The notes beneath the pieces were generated by a model. It saw nothing but the letters and a program-made list of their open reading frames with translations. It was not told the origin of the DNA and did no database searches. Below, one piece after another: positions 34,691 through 45,400 of a stretch of DNA of 64,000 nucleotides (its first letter is position 1; each line of letters begins with the position of its first letter). Origin of the DNA: Limnomonas spitsbergensis. Taxonomy: Eukaryota; Chlorophyta; Chlorophyceae; Chlamydomonadales. Where the stretch lies: assembly GCA_037349105.1 (NCBI GenBank), contig JAYJMM010000121.1:940001-1004000 (forward strand), written 5' to 3'. Made by a program: the position numbers and the translations under genes.

Positions 34691-34984
34691 CCACTTCTAT
34701 CAGTTATATGCCACAATTATTAATGGCCTGTTTTTTCCCTTTCTGAATTTTAAGGATTTTTTTTTCCCTCTAAGAGGTCGGGCGCCCGGCCGAGCCTTTT
34801 GAGCAGGGTCCAAAGGTATAACGTCATTGATTTCTAAACTGCCATGGCGCCCCTCACAGTACTGCTACTTGGCCTAGCTTACCTTGTCCAAATATGCCAA
34901 GTATCAGCAGTTAAATCTGATTCCAAGTTCGGTGGACTGAAATAGATCCGCTGGGCGGTTTTATGTCAGATGTCCGTGCGATTC

Positions 34985-35135
34985 CTCAATGCTTCGCACT
35001 TTAGCGAAGGTCATGTTATCTTAGCTACTCTGAAGAGCAGGTCGCTGAACATTATGTTCCATGCTGGCCGCTCTCAATTTTGTATTCAGGCCTGACTCTA
35101 TAGGCTTGGCCGCTACCACATCCTGCTGTGAACCT
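34985..35135 (+). repeat. Single diverged monomer of the 180-bp satellite
   Basis: CTGAAGAGCAGGTCGCTGAA, CAGGCCTGACT and CGCTACC occur in the same order and spacing as in the satellite at 42,420-47,502, with many substitutions (about 80 percent similar by eye). It stands alone, 7.3 kb from the array. Confidence 0.7.
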
Positions 35136-35335
35136 AGGGATGTAACCACAAGCATATCACTTTACACTCCTGCATGCCTTTCCTTCGTGTAGGAAGTGGG
35201 GCACTTGTGTTCCTCTTTTTCTTCCTCTCTTGGTTTATTTTCACTACTACTTTTTACAATACGTGTGATCAAACCCGTCCTTGGCTTGCCTTCCATGGGC
35301 ATACAAATATAAAAAAGAAGAGCATGAGGCCTCAA

Positions 35336-38300
35336 CTAGACGGGGCTGCGCCTGAACACGTGAAGTGTCTTGCGCGAGCCGCTACCAGCCATGGACACCT
35401 GAATGACACCATGGTGCACAAAGGGGGCACTGACTCTGACGATATTGAGGACACGCAAGATGGCAAGGGGCGTGCTGTAGATGTCGCCCTTCCCCTTGCC
35501 ACAGCTACACATAAAACATTGCACCTTTGTATCCCGCCCTACCATGAGAAACATAACTTTCCGATCAGCCTCAGCGAAGCCATCACAAAAAGCAAAAACT
35601 GCCTTTCGCATTGGGGGCTTACACAGGGTGGGCAAGGACCTGAAGCTGGTCAGATCCGTTTTGAAGTGGATCTGCAAGCAATCCGGACCTACGCCATGCT
35701 TTCCCAGGACCCTCTGGTATGCGCCAAACACATCAGAGAGCCCTGAGTTCTTGATCTCCATCCCAACACCGTAGGCAGCCCTAAACAAAGCCACACCTAA
35801 AATCAGCATAATGCCGCTAGAAGCCCCTATGTCGACCAGCTCAAAGCTCTCAAAAGGAGAAAATGAGGCCATTATCGCCCCGAAAATGGTTGGCATGGAC
35901 CCCATGGTGGCAGTCCCTGCCATCCCATCACCCGCACCACCCAAATTCCCGAGTGCCGCCACCACACGACATAATGCCTGCAGAGGAAAGAAGGGAGAAC
36001 AAGGTTAACAAGATGTGAGGTTGATCAGCAGCAAGTTCTTCTTTCACTTGCTAATTTAATAACGCCAACAATATGCCTCTGCATGAAGAACCTCACCATT
36101 AAAAAAGCAGTGCGAGTAGCAGCAATGACGCCAGCAGACATATGGCGTGCAACCTGCATACCTCCAGCTGTTGCGCTCGTACCAGCGTACTCATCCTACG
36201 GTCATGGGGTCAAACTCATGAAGGCATTCAGGGAGCAGGTGGGTGGCATACCTATATTATGTACACAAATGGAATCTACACCCCTGCCACTGAACCCTGG
36301 CCCATGAACCCTGAGTGGGCCCCTTCCAAGTTTACCCCCCTCCCAGTTTGACCCATCTCCCGCAGGCCCGTGACCCCCACGCAGCGAAGGCGCGCCTTCC
36401 ACACTTTTCCACAACATGGGCATCCATTCTGAATTGTCCTTTCTGGCAAAAACAACACTGCCCTGAACCCCCTACACTGCCCCACCTGCTTTGTGCTTGA
36501 TCTTGTCCTTGCACCTCCATCTGTTGCACGTGCGCTACCGGACTCAGCCTGCGTGTACGGTCATGGGAGTCAAACTCAGGAAGGCATTCAGGGAGCAGGT
36601 GGGTGGCATACCTCTATTATGTATACAAATTGAATCGTACACCCCTGCCACTGAACCCTGGCCCATGAACCCTGACTGGGCCCCTTCCAAGGTTACCCCC
36701 CTCCCAGTTTGACCCATCTCCTGCAGGAATCGTGACCCCCACACTTTTCCACAACATGGGCATCCTTTCTTAATTGTCCTATCTGGCAAAAACAAAACTG
36801 CCCTGAACCCCTGAACCCCCTACACTGTCCCACCTGCTTTGTGCTTGATCTTGTCCTTTCACCTCCAGCTGTTGCACCTGCGCTACCGCGCTCAGCCTGC
36901 GTGTACGGTCATGGGAGTCAAACTCAGGAAGGCCTTCAGGGAGCAGGTGGGTGGCATACCTCTACTATGTACACAAATTGAATCGTAAACCCCTGCCACT
37001 GAACCCAGGCCCATGAACCCTGACTGGGCCCCTTCCAAGTTTATCCCCCTCCCAGTTTGACCCATCTCCCGCAGGCCCCATGACCCTCATGCAGCGAAGG
37101 CGCGCCTTCCACACTTTTCCACAACATGGGCATCCATTCTGAATTGTCCTATCTGGCAAAAACAAAACTGCCCTGAACCCCTGAACCCCCTACACTGTCC
37201 CACCTGCTCTGTGCTTGATCTTGTCCTTTCACCTCCAGCTGTTGCACCTGCGCTACCGCGCTCAGCCTGCGTGTACGGTCATGGGAGTCAAACTCAGGAA
37301 GGCATTCAGGGAGCAGGTGGGTGGCATACCTCTACTATGTACACAAATTGAATCGTACACCCCTGCCACTGAACCCTGGCCCATGAACCCTGACTGGGCC
37401 CCTTCCAAGTTTATCCCCCTCCCAGTTTGACCCATCTCCCGCAGGCCCCGTGACCCCCATGCAGCGAAGGCGCGCCTTCCACACTTTTCCACAACATGGG
37501 CATCCATTCTGAATTGTCCTATCTGGCAAAAACAAAACTGCCCTGAACCCCTGAACCCCCTACACTGTCCCACCTGCTTTGTGCTTGATCTTGTCCTTTC
37601 ACCTCCAGCTGTTGCACCTGCGCTACCGCGCTCAGCCTGCGTGTACGGTCATGGGAGTCAAACTCAGGAAGGCATTCAGGGAGCAGGTGGGTGGCATACC
37701 TCTACTATGTACACAAATTGAATCGTAAACCCCTGCCACTGAACCCTGGCCCATGAACCCTGACTGGGCCCCTTCCAAGTTTATCCCCCTCCCAGTTTGA
37801 CCCATCTCCCGCAGGCCCCGTGACCCTCATGCAGCGAAGGCGCGCCTTCCACACTTTTCCACAACATGGGCATCCATTCTGAATTGTCCTATCTGGCAAA
37901 AACAAAACTGCCCTGAACCCCTGAACCCCCTACACTGTCCCACCTGCTCTGTGCTTGATCTTGTCCTTTCACCTCCAGCTGTTGCACCTGCGCTACCGCG
38001 CTCAGCCTGCGTGTACGGTCATGGGAGTCAAACTCAGGAAGGCATTCAGGGAGCAGGTGGGTGGCATACCTCTACTATGTACACAAATTGAATCGTAAAC
38101 CCCTGCCACTGAACCCTGGCCCATGAACCCTGACTGGGCCCCTTCCAAGTTTATCCCCCTCCCAGTTTGACCCATCTCCCGCAGGCCCCGTGACCCCCAT
38201 GCAGCGAAGGCGCGCCTTCCACACTTTTCCACAACATGGGCATCCATTCTGAATTGTCCTATCTGGCAAAAACAAAACTGCCCTGAACCCCTGAACCCCC

Positions 38301-40302
38301 TACACTGTCCCACCTGCTCTGTGCTTGATCTTGTCCTTTCACCTCCAGCTGTTGCACCTGCGCTACCGCGCTCAGCCTGCGTGTACGGTCATGGGAGTCA
38401 AACTCAGGAAGGCATTCAGGGAGCAGGTGGGTGGCATACCTCTACTATGTACACAAATTGAATCGTACACCCCTGCCACTGAACCCTGGCCCATGAACCC
38501 TGACTGGGCCCCTTCCAAGTTTATCCCCCTCCCAGTTTGACCCATCTCCCGCAGGCCCCGTGACCCCCATGCAGCGAAGGCGCGCCTTCCACACTTTACA
38601 CAACATGGGCATCCATTCTGAATTGTCTTTTCTGGCAAAAACAACACTGCCCTGAACCCCTGAACCCCCTACACTGTCCCACCTGCTCTGTGCTTGATCT
38701 TGTCCTTGCACCTCCATCTGTTGCACGTGCGCTACCGGACTCAGCCTGCGTGTACGGTCATGGGAGTCAAACTCAGGAAGGCATTCAGGGAGCAGGTGGG
38801 TGGCATACCTCTATTATGTACACAAATTGAATCGTACACCCCTGCCACTGAACCCTGGCCCATGAACCCTGACTGGGCCCCTTCCAAGGTTACCCCCCTC
38901 CCAGTTTGACCCATCTCCTGCAGGAATCGTGACCCCCACACTTTTCCACAACATGGGCATCCATTCTGAATTGTCCTATCTGGCAAAAACAAAACTGCCC
39001 TGAACCCCTGAACCCCCTACACTGTCCCACCTGCTCTGTGCTTGATCTTGTCCTTTCACCTCCAGCTGTTGCACCTGCGCTACCGCGCTCAGCCTGCGTG
39101 TACGGTCATGGGAGTCAAACTCAGGAAGGCATTCAGGGAGCAGGTGGGTGGCATACCTCTACTATGTACACAAATTGAATCGTACACCCCTGCCACTGAA
39201 CCCTGGCCCATGAACCCTGACTGGGCCCCTTCCAAGGTTACCCCCCTCCCAGTTTGACCCATCTCCCGCAGGCCCCGTGACCCCCATGCAGCGAAGGCGC
39301 GCCTTCCACACTTTACACACACAAGGGTGCACAGAGCAGGTAGGCAGTCAAGCAAGCAGTCGGGTAGGCAGCCAGCCCACCTCTACTCCTTCAGTCGGTG
39401 CACCAGTGTCGTCTTCTGCAAAGGCATCAGCTTGGTCAGAGTTGGTGTTAGCCTGCATACATAGGGGGGCATTCAGGTTAGGGACATGCATATTGGTTCA
39501 AGGGTTTAGGTCCCATCACTTGGGTGTAGGGGCTAGGTTCAAGCAGAAGGTACAAGCACAAGGATGCCATGGTTGCCCTTGCAGCTCCAGCTGTGGCCCT
39601 TGCACTAGCGGGGCCAGCCTACGAGCACGGTCATGGGGGTCAAAGTCAAACAGGCCTTCATGAGGCAGGGGGGTAACATGCCTTTGCTTTGTACAATTAT
39701 GGAATCCCTATGCAAGCAAAATGTCCCACCTGCGCCGTGCTTGCCATTGCAGCTCCAGCTGTGGCCTTTGCACTAGCGGAGCCAGCCTGCGAGCACGGTC
39801 ATGGGGGTCAAAGTCAAATGGGTCTTCATGAGGCAGGGGGGTGGCATGCCCATGCTTTGTACAATAATTGAATCAAGCACCCTTGCCCATGAACCCTGCT
39901 TCAAACCCCTCCCAAAATTATCCCCTTCCCGAAGTGGCAGAGGAACCATTCACCCCTGCGCCCTAAACCATTCTGCCCCACCTGCATCACACTGCTTACC
40001 TGAGAATGTCCCTCTTGAAGCCTGGCTAGAAGCCCGTGGCATTCTGACATCTTTATCCATTCAGTTGTTCCATCTGCTGCTTCCACGCTCACGTCTACCA
40101 GGTTGCCGAACGTCGTCTGCTCCGTCTTCCCGACCATGCTGGCGAGCGTCTTGGACGAGACCAGCTTGTCATTGCGCTCTGCTTCGGCCATGACCTCCAC
40201 TGCGTCAGCCTGGCTTGTTGGTAGGCTGCCAATGTCCGTGATTGGAAGTAGTCTGTACCCGCAAGGGTATGATCGCCGCAGACTTATCAAGGCGAAGATG
40301 AC
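35336..40302 (-). CDS. Gene B: class I SAM-dependent methyltransferase-like protein (5' end unresolved)
   Basis: Minus-strand exons 40302-40000, 39452-39381 and 35977-35336 (stop at 35338-35336) join in phase 0 with good splice sites (CCACAG|GTC, CAG|GTAAGC, GCAG|GCT, GAG|GTGGGC, TGCAG|GCA). The last exon (213 aa) has FELVDIGASSG, which fits SAM-binding motif I, then VGMEI with the expected acidic residue after strand 2, and VFAFCDGF in a motif-IV-like position. The arrangement recalls DOT1-like and other class I methyltransferases. The substrate is unknown and the assignment rests on these motifs. The first listed exon has no ATG start, so more 5' exons are needed. An exon-like piece at 41010-40953 has good splice signals but the wrong phase. 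The last intron (39,380-35,978) is filled with a tandem array. Confidence 0.6.
36140..39330. repeat. 370-bp tandem array in gene B intron
   Basis: Nine units, marked by GTCATGGGAGTCAAACTCAGG or its variant at 36203, 36560, 36908, 37278, 37648, 38018, 38388, 38757 and 39105. Most spacings are 369-370 bp. Units starting at 36,560 and 38,757 are a 348-bp subtype that lacks part of the CCATGCAGCGAAGGCGCGCC segment. Each unit contains one copy of the dispersed GTCATGGGGGTCAAAG element. ORFs of 66-103 codons repeat on both strands as by-products. Confidence 0.9.
39590..39900 (-). repeat. Two copies of the dispersed intron-like element in a gene B intron
   Basis: CACGGTCATGGGGGTCAAAG occurs at about 39,626 and 39,796, each followed by an AGGCAGGGGGGT box and GCATGCC. 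Both lie in the intron 39,999-39,453. Read on the minus strand, each core begins GCATG/GTATG-like and ends CGTGCTCGCAG or CGTGCTCGTAG, the form of a short intron. Confidence 0.6.
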
Positions 40303-40309
40303 CTGTGGA

Positions 40310-41115
40310 AGAGGAATGCATGGTAAACGTGAATGCGTAACCCTTTGTAAACTTGAAGCATGCATGGTTAACATGAAGGGATATTACCATGGCTCAAAGC
40401 GCTATACGCACCTGCTGTCCGCCCTGTCTTCCCTTCTTACATCGCAGGAGAATTATACGGACCGACCTGCCGCAGTCCCCTTTTAGCAAAGATAGGTTCA
40501 AATCTTTGGGTCTCCATCCGTACAGGACCAAAAAAGACATGTAAAGAAAAGAGCGCGTAAAGAATACAGGAGCTTGACTTCAGGAATGAAGACTGCTCAG
40601 ATGTGTGGACAGAATCTGGAAATTTGAAATAATGTGTTGAGCTGTGAAAATTTGAATTTTTTGAGCAGACCACAGAAGGGACACGGGTCGTGGTATCGGC
40701 AATCAGCCAAATGTATGAAGTCCCTGAGTTGTTAATCAGCAAATCTGTTCGAAATATAAACGGGGCCATTCGTGAACACAGCAGGCGCATCCTTCGCAAG
40801 AATCACGGGAGTACAAGTAACACCCCAATATTCACTGGCATCAGAGAGAACCCCGTCTTCCAGCGTGCGGTGGATGCCGTTAGCTCGCGCTATAAAAACA
40901 GCCGGGAAGTCGTCATCAAGAAGTTTCAAAGGTAGGGCGAACGTGTACTCACTGATGATGACACCAGCATAAACCGGAGCCAACCAAGACATCCACACAA
41001 CGTTTTGGGCCTGACTCAAGCCCTTCAGCCCCTTCAGCCCTGCTCCCTAAACCCTAGCCTCTGCTCCCTTAAGGCCTTAATTCCTTAACCCCATGCCAGT
41101 ATTCCCTAACCCCCC
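40310..41115 (-). other. Unresolved 5' region of gene B
   Basis: Exon-like: 41010-40953 (GAGTCAG|GCC acceptor, ATCA|GTGAGTAC donor, phase 1). The frame also continues open to 40,735 if the donor is not used (DDFPAVFIARANGIHRTLED and so on), which looks protein-like. I could not connect it in phase to the exon at 40302. A short exon-like piece at about 40,470-40,445 has a GTAAGA donor but also mismatched phase. Confidence 0.35.
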
Positions 41116-41234
41116 CATTGCATGATGCATGCAGGTGCCTGTCCAACTCAGTGTACCAGGGGGTTGACAGCAGTGGTCAAACAAAGAAGCCCGCCGCAGC
41201 CAACCGCAGAGTTACTCCTCATCCGCTCTTTGCG

Positions 41235-42094
41235 ATGCCAGACCAGAAGCCAGGACCATCTACACCAGCCACTGACCCTCTCAAGCACAGTGCAAGCATT
41301 TTCAAACTACATCCTGTATTTATGGAGAGTTGCAGGCCATTAATTGAGATGGCAGTTGCCAAAGCCAAGGAGGATGAGGCATCACTACTGGCTGCAGCAG
41401 TGGCAGCAGCCGAGGCAGCAGAGAGGGAGGCTGCAGCGGTGACAGCAAGGTCGTCAGAACTAGCAGAAGAAGCAAATAAGAGGCTCCCGTCACCCTTGAA
41501 GGCTTGGATCGGCCACAGGAACTATGCTCTCCCCAACATGACATGCATTGTCCGACCAGAGGCGCAAGTGATGGACTTGACCATGTACAGGAGGGTGAGA
41601 GGATTGGTGGGGGATTCAGGGATGTGCTGCAACATAGGGGATCAGGGGAGTATAAGTATGGAGCAAATGGCAGTACTCAACAGCCAAGTCGCCCTCTGAC
41701 CAGAATTCATCCACCCCAAGGCTGCTGAGGACTCGGGCATGTTAAGAAAGAAGAGCACCACATCCCCTGGAAATATGAACAGATCCCACATGCCTCTAGC
41801 TATGATTATTAGGATTGCTCAAAAACACATTGAGCTGCTGCAAGTATGGAGCAAATGGCATCAGCCTCTCCCCACCTGGCCATGCAAAGCATCTCCCACA
41901 GCCTCTTGCACATCACTTGTTTGAAATGCTTTGATTTTCCCTTTTCACAGGAACAGCTAGAAGCGGCCATGACGGAGGGGTGTGCTACGGTTCAGTGGTG
42001 CATCTGGGTACGCAACGAAGAGGCCAAGGAGCTAATTCCATTCATCCAGACCAAGATGGCAGAGATACAGGCTGTGATGGAGGGAATGATGTAG
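41235..42094 (+). CDS. Gene D: small Ala/Glu-rich helical protein, three exons
   Basis: Plus-strand exons 41235-41594, 41721-41843 and 41951-42094 (TAG) give 627 nt, 208 aa, all joins in phase 0 (AGG|GTGAGA, CCAAG|GCT, CAA|GTATGG, TTCACAG|GAA). The ATG at 41235 is the first in the frame. The frame stays open upstream to about 41,118 next to a GCATGCAG acceptor, so an upstream exon is possible. Residues about 40-80 form an Ala/Glu-rich helix or coiled coil (AAAVAAAEAAEREAAAV). The C-terminus ends FIQTKMAEIQAVMEGMM. I do not recognise a family. The last intron and exon are the source, or a relative, of the fragments inside both composite elements. It is transcribed divergently from gene B. Confidence 0.55.
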
Positions 42095-42419
42095 TAACAT
42101 GAGTGTCCCACTTCTTAAGTTCGATCCTGCAAATGGTTGATCAATCCAAAAGCTTGAGCACAAAAATATCTTACCTACTGAACTCTCTACATTTGTACCA
42201 ATGCGCATGAGCCCCAGGGTAGGTGGGCAGGTTTGAACACGAAATTAAGATAAGCAGGTCTGGGGCTTTGATTCCGCACTCCTGCTGCTAGATTAAACTT
42301 AACTAATACATTGTTAGGGCTTTCCCTAAGTTTGGTCGACAGCAGACTTAAATTGAGTCAGTGAAGACTGAAGAGATGTCCAGCCCGATAAGCATGCGTC
42401 TAGGGGTAGGTACGCATGT

Positions 42420-45400
42420 GTGAGCTGTGATTTGAATTAAGAGCATGCCACCTTAAACTTTGGCAGGGCCTGGAGGATAGGTTATCTAAGCTACCCTGAA
42501 GATCAGGTCGCTGAATATTAAGTTTCAGGAAGCCTGCTCTTAATTTTCTATCCAGGCCTGACTAGCTAGGCTCCATCGCTACCGCATTGAGCTGTGGATC
42601 TCTGACCGGGTCTGAATTAAGAGCATGCCACCTTAAACTTTGGCAGGGCCTGGAGGATAGGTTATCTAAGCTACCCTGAAGAGCAGGTCGCTGAATATTA
42701 AGTTTCAGGAAGCCCGCTCTTAATTTTCTATCCAGGCCTGACTAGCTAGGCTCCATCGCTACCGCATTGAGCTGTGGATCTCTGACCGGGTCTGAATTAA
42801 GAGCATGCCACCTTAAACTTTGGCAGGGCCTGGAGGATAGGTTATCTAAGCTACCCTGAAGAGCAGGTCGCTGAATATTAAGTTTCAGGAAGCCTGCTCT
42901 TAATTTTCTATCCAGGCCTGACTAGCTAGGCTCCATCGCTACCGCATTGAGCTGTGGATCTCTGACCGGGTCTGAATTAAGAGCATGCCACCTTAAACTT
43001 TGGCAGGGCCTGGAGGATAGGTTATCTAAGCTACCCTGAAGAGCAGGTCGCTGAATATTAAGTTTCAGGAAGCCTGCTCTTAATTTTCTATCCAGGCCTG
43101 ACTAGCTAGGCTCCATCGCTACCGCATTGAGCTGTGGATCTCTGACCGGGTCTGAATTAAGAGCATGCCACCTTAAACTTTGGCAGGGCCTGGAGGATAG
43201 GTTATCTAAGCTACCCTGAAGAGCAGGTCGCTGAATATTAAGTTTCAGGAAGCCCGCTCTTAATTTTCTATCCAGGCCTGACTTGCTAGGCTCCATCGCT
43301 ACCGCATTGAGCTGTGGATCTCTGACCGGGTCTGAATTAAGAGCATGCCACCTTAAACTTTGGCAGGGCCTGGAGGATAGGTTATCTAAGCTACCCTGAA
43401 GAGCAGGTCGCTGAATATTAAGTTTCAGGAAGCCTGCTCTTAATTTTCTATCCAGGCCTGACTAGCTAGGCTCCATCGCTACCGCATTGAGCTGTGGATC
43501 TCTGACCGGGTCTGAATTAAGAGCATGCCACCTTAAACTTTGGCAGGGCCTGGAGGATAGGTTATCTAAGCTACCCTGAAGATCAGGTCGCTGAATATTA
43601 AGTTTCAGGAAGCCTGCTCTTAATTTTCTATCCAGGCCTGACTAGCTAGGCTCCATCGCTACCGCATTGAGCTGTGGATCTCTGACCGGGTCTGAATTAA
43701 GAGCATGCCACCTTAAACTTTGGCAGGGCCTGGAGGATAGGTTATCTAAGCTACCCTGAAGAGCAGGTCGCTGAATATTAAGTTTCAGGAAGCCCGCTCT
43801 TAATTTTCTATCCAGGCCTGACTAGCTAGGCTCCATCGCTACCGCATTGAGCTGTGATTCTCTGATCGGGTCTGAATTAAGAGCATGCCACCTTAAACTT
43901 TGGCAGGGCCTGGAGGATAGGTTATCTAAGCTACCCTGAAGAGCAGGTCGCTGAATATTAAGTTTCAGGAAGCCCGCTCTTAATTTTCTATCCAGGCCTG
44001 ACTTGCTAGGCTCCGTCGCTACCGTATTGAGCTGTGGATCTCTGACCGGGTCTGAATTAAGAGCATGCCACCTTAAACTTTGGCAGGGCCTGGAGGATAG
44101 GTTATCTAAGCTACCCTGAAGAGCAGGTCGCTGAATATTAAGTTTCAGGAAGCCTGCTCTTAATTTTCTATCCAGGCCTGACTAGCTAGGCTCCATCGCT
44201 ACCGCATTGAGCTGTGGATCTCTGACCGGGTCTGAATTAAGAGCATGCCACCTTAAACTTTGGCAGGGCCTGGAGGATAGGTTATCTAAGCTACCCTGAA
44301 GATCAGGTCGCTGAATATTAAGTTTCAGGAAGCCCGCTCTTAATTTTCTATCCAGGCCTGACTAGCTAGGCTCCATCGCTACCGCATTGAGCTGTGGATC
44401 TCTGACCGGGTCTGAATTAAGAGCATGCCACCTTAAACTTTGGCAGGGCCTGGAGGATAGGTTATCTAAGCTACCCTGAAGAGCAGGTCGCTGAATATTA
44501 AGTTTCAGGAAGCCTGCTCTTAATTTTCTATCCAGGCCTGACTAGCTAGGCTCCATCGCTACCGCATTGAGCTGTGGATCTCTGACCGGGTCTGAATTAA
44601 GAGCATGCCACCTTAAACTTTGGCAGGGCCTGGAGGATAGGTTATCTAAGCTACCCTGAAGAGCAGGTCGCTGAATATTAAGTTTCAGGAAGCCTGCTCT
44701 TAATTTTCTATCCAGGCCTGACTAGCTAGGCTCCATCGCTACCGCATTGAGCTGTGGATCTCTGACCGGGTCTGAATTAAGAGCATGCCACCTTAAACTT
44801 TGGCAGGGCCTGGAGGATAGGTTATCTAAGCTACCCTGAAGATCAGGTCGCTGAATATTAAGTTTCAGGAAGCCTGCTCTTAATTTTCTATCCAGGCCTG
44901 ACTAGCTAGGCTCCATCGCTACCGCATTGAGCTGTGGATCTCTGACCGGGTCTGAATTAAGAGCATGCCACCTTAAACTTTGGCAGGGCCTGGAGGATAG
45001 GTTATCTAAGCTACCCTGAAGAGCAGGTCGCTGAATATTAAGTTTCAGGAAGCCCGCTCTTAATTTTCTATCCAGGCCTGACTAGCTAGGCTCCATCGCT
45101 ACCGCATTGAGCTGTGGATCTCTGACCGGGTCTGAATTAAGAGCATGCCACCTTAAACTTTGGCAGGGCCTGGAGGATAGGTTATCTAAGCTACCCTGAA
45201 GATCAGGTCGCTGAATATTAAGTTTCAGGAAGCCTGCTCTTAATTTTCTATCCAGGCCTGACTAGCTAGGCTCCATCGCTACCGCATTGAGCTGTGGATC
45301 TCTGACCGGGTCTGAATTAAGAGCATGCCACCTTAAACTTTGGCAGGGCCTGGAGGATAGGTTATCTAAGCTACCCTGAAGAGCAGGTCGCTGAATATTA

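Larger units (their letters stand above)
32626..34812 (+). mobile_element. Composite retroelement-like unit, copy 2
   Basis: A 2.2-kb copy of the unit at 28,039-29,453. Order is the same: tRNA-like head (A box TAGCTCAATGGG, B box GGTTCAGTCCC), shared middle including CCTATAAAAATGGAGACAG, 29-bp VNTR expanded to about 37 units, the GTCATGGGGGTCAAAG element, the gene-D-like exon fragment, T-run and the terminal GGGCGCCCGGCCGAGCC followed by GGTATAACGTCATTGA. The last bases match the LINE 3' end better than copy 1. Substitutions are scattered at a few percent. Confidence 0.65.

Noticed and set aside
41118..41234. Gene D start at 41,118
   Set aside because: The codon there is TTG, not ATG. In a eukaryotic gene the first in-frame ATG is at 41,235, or the exon continues from an upstream acceptor.
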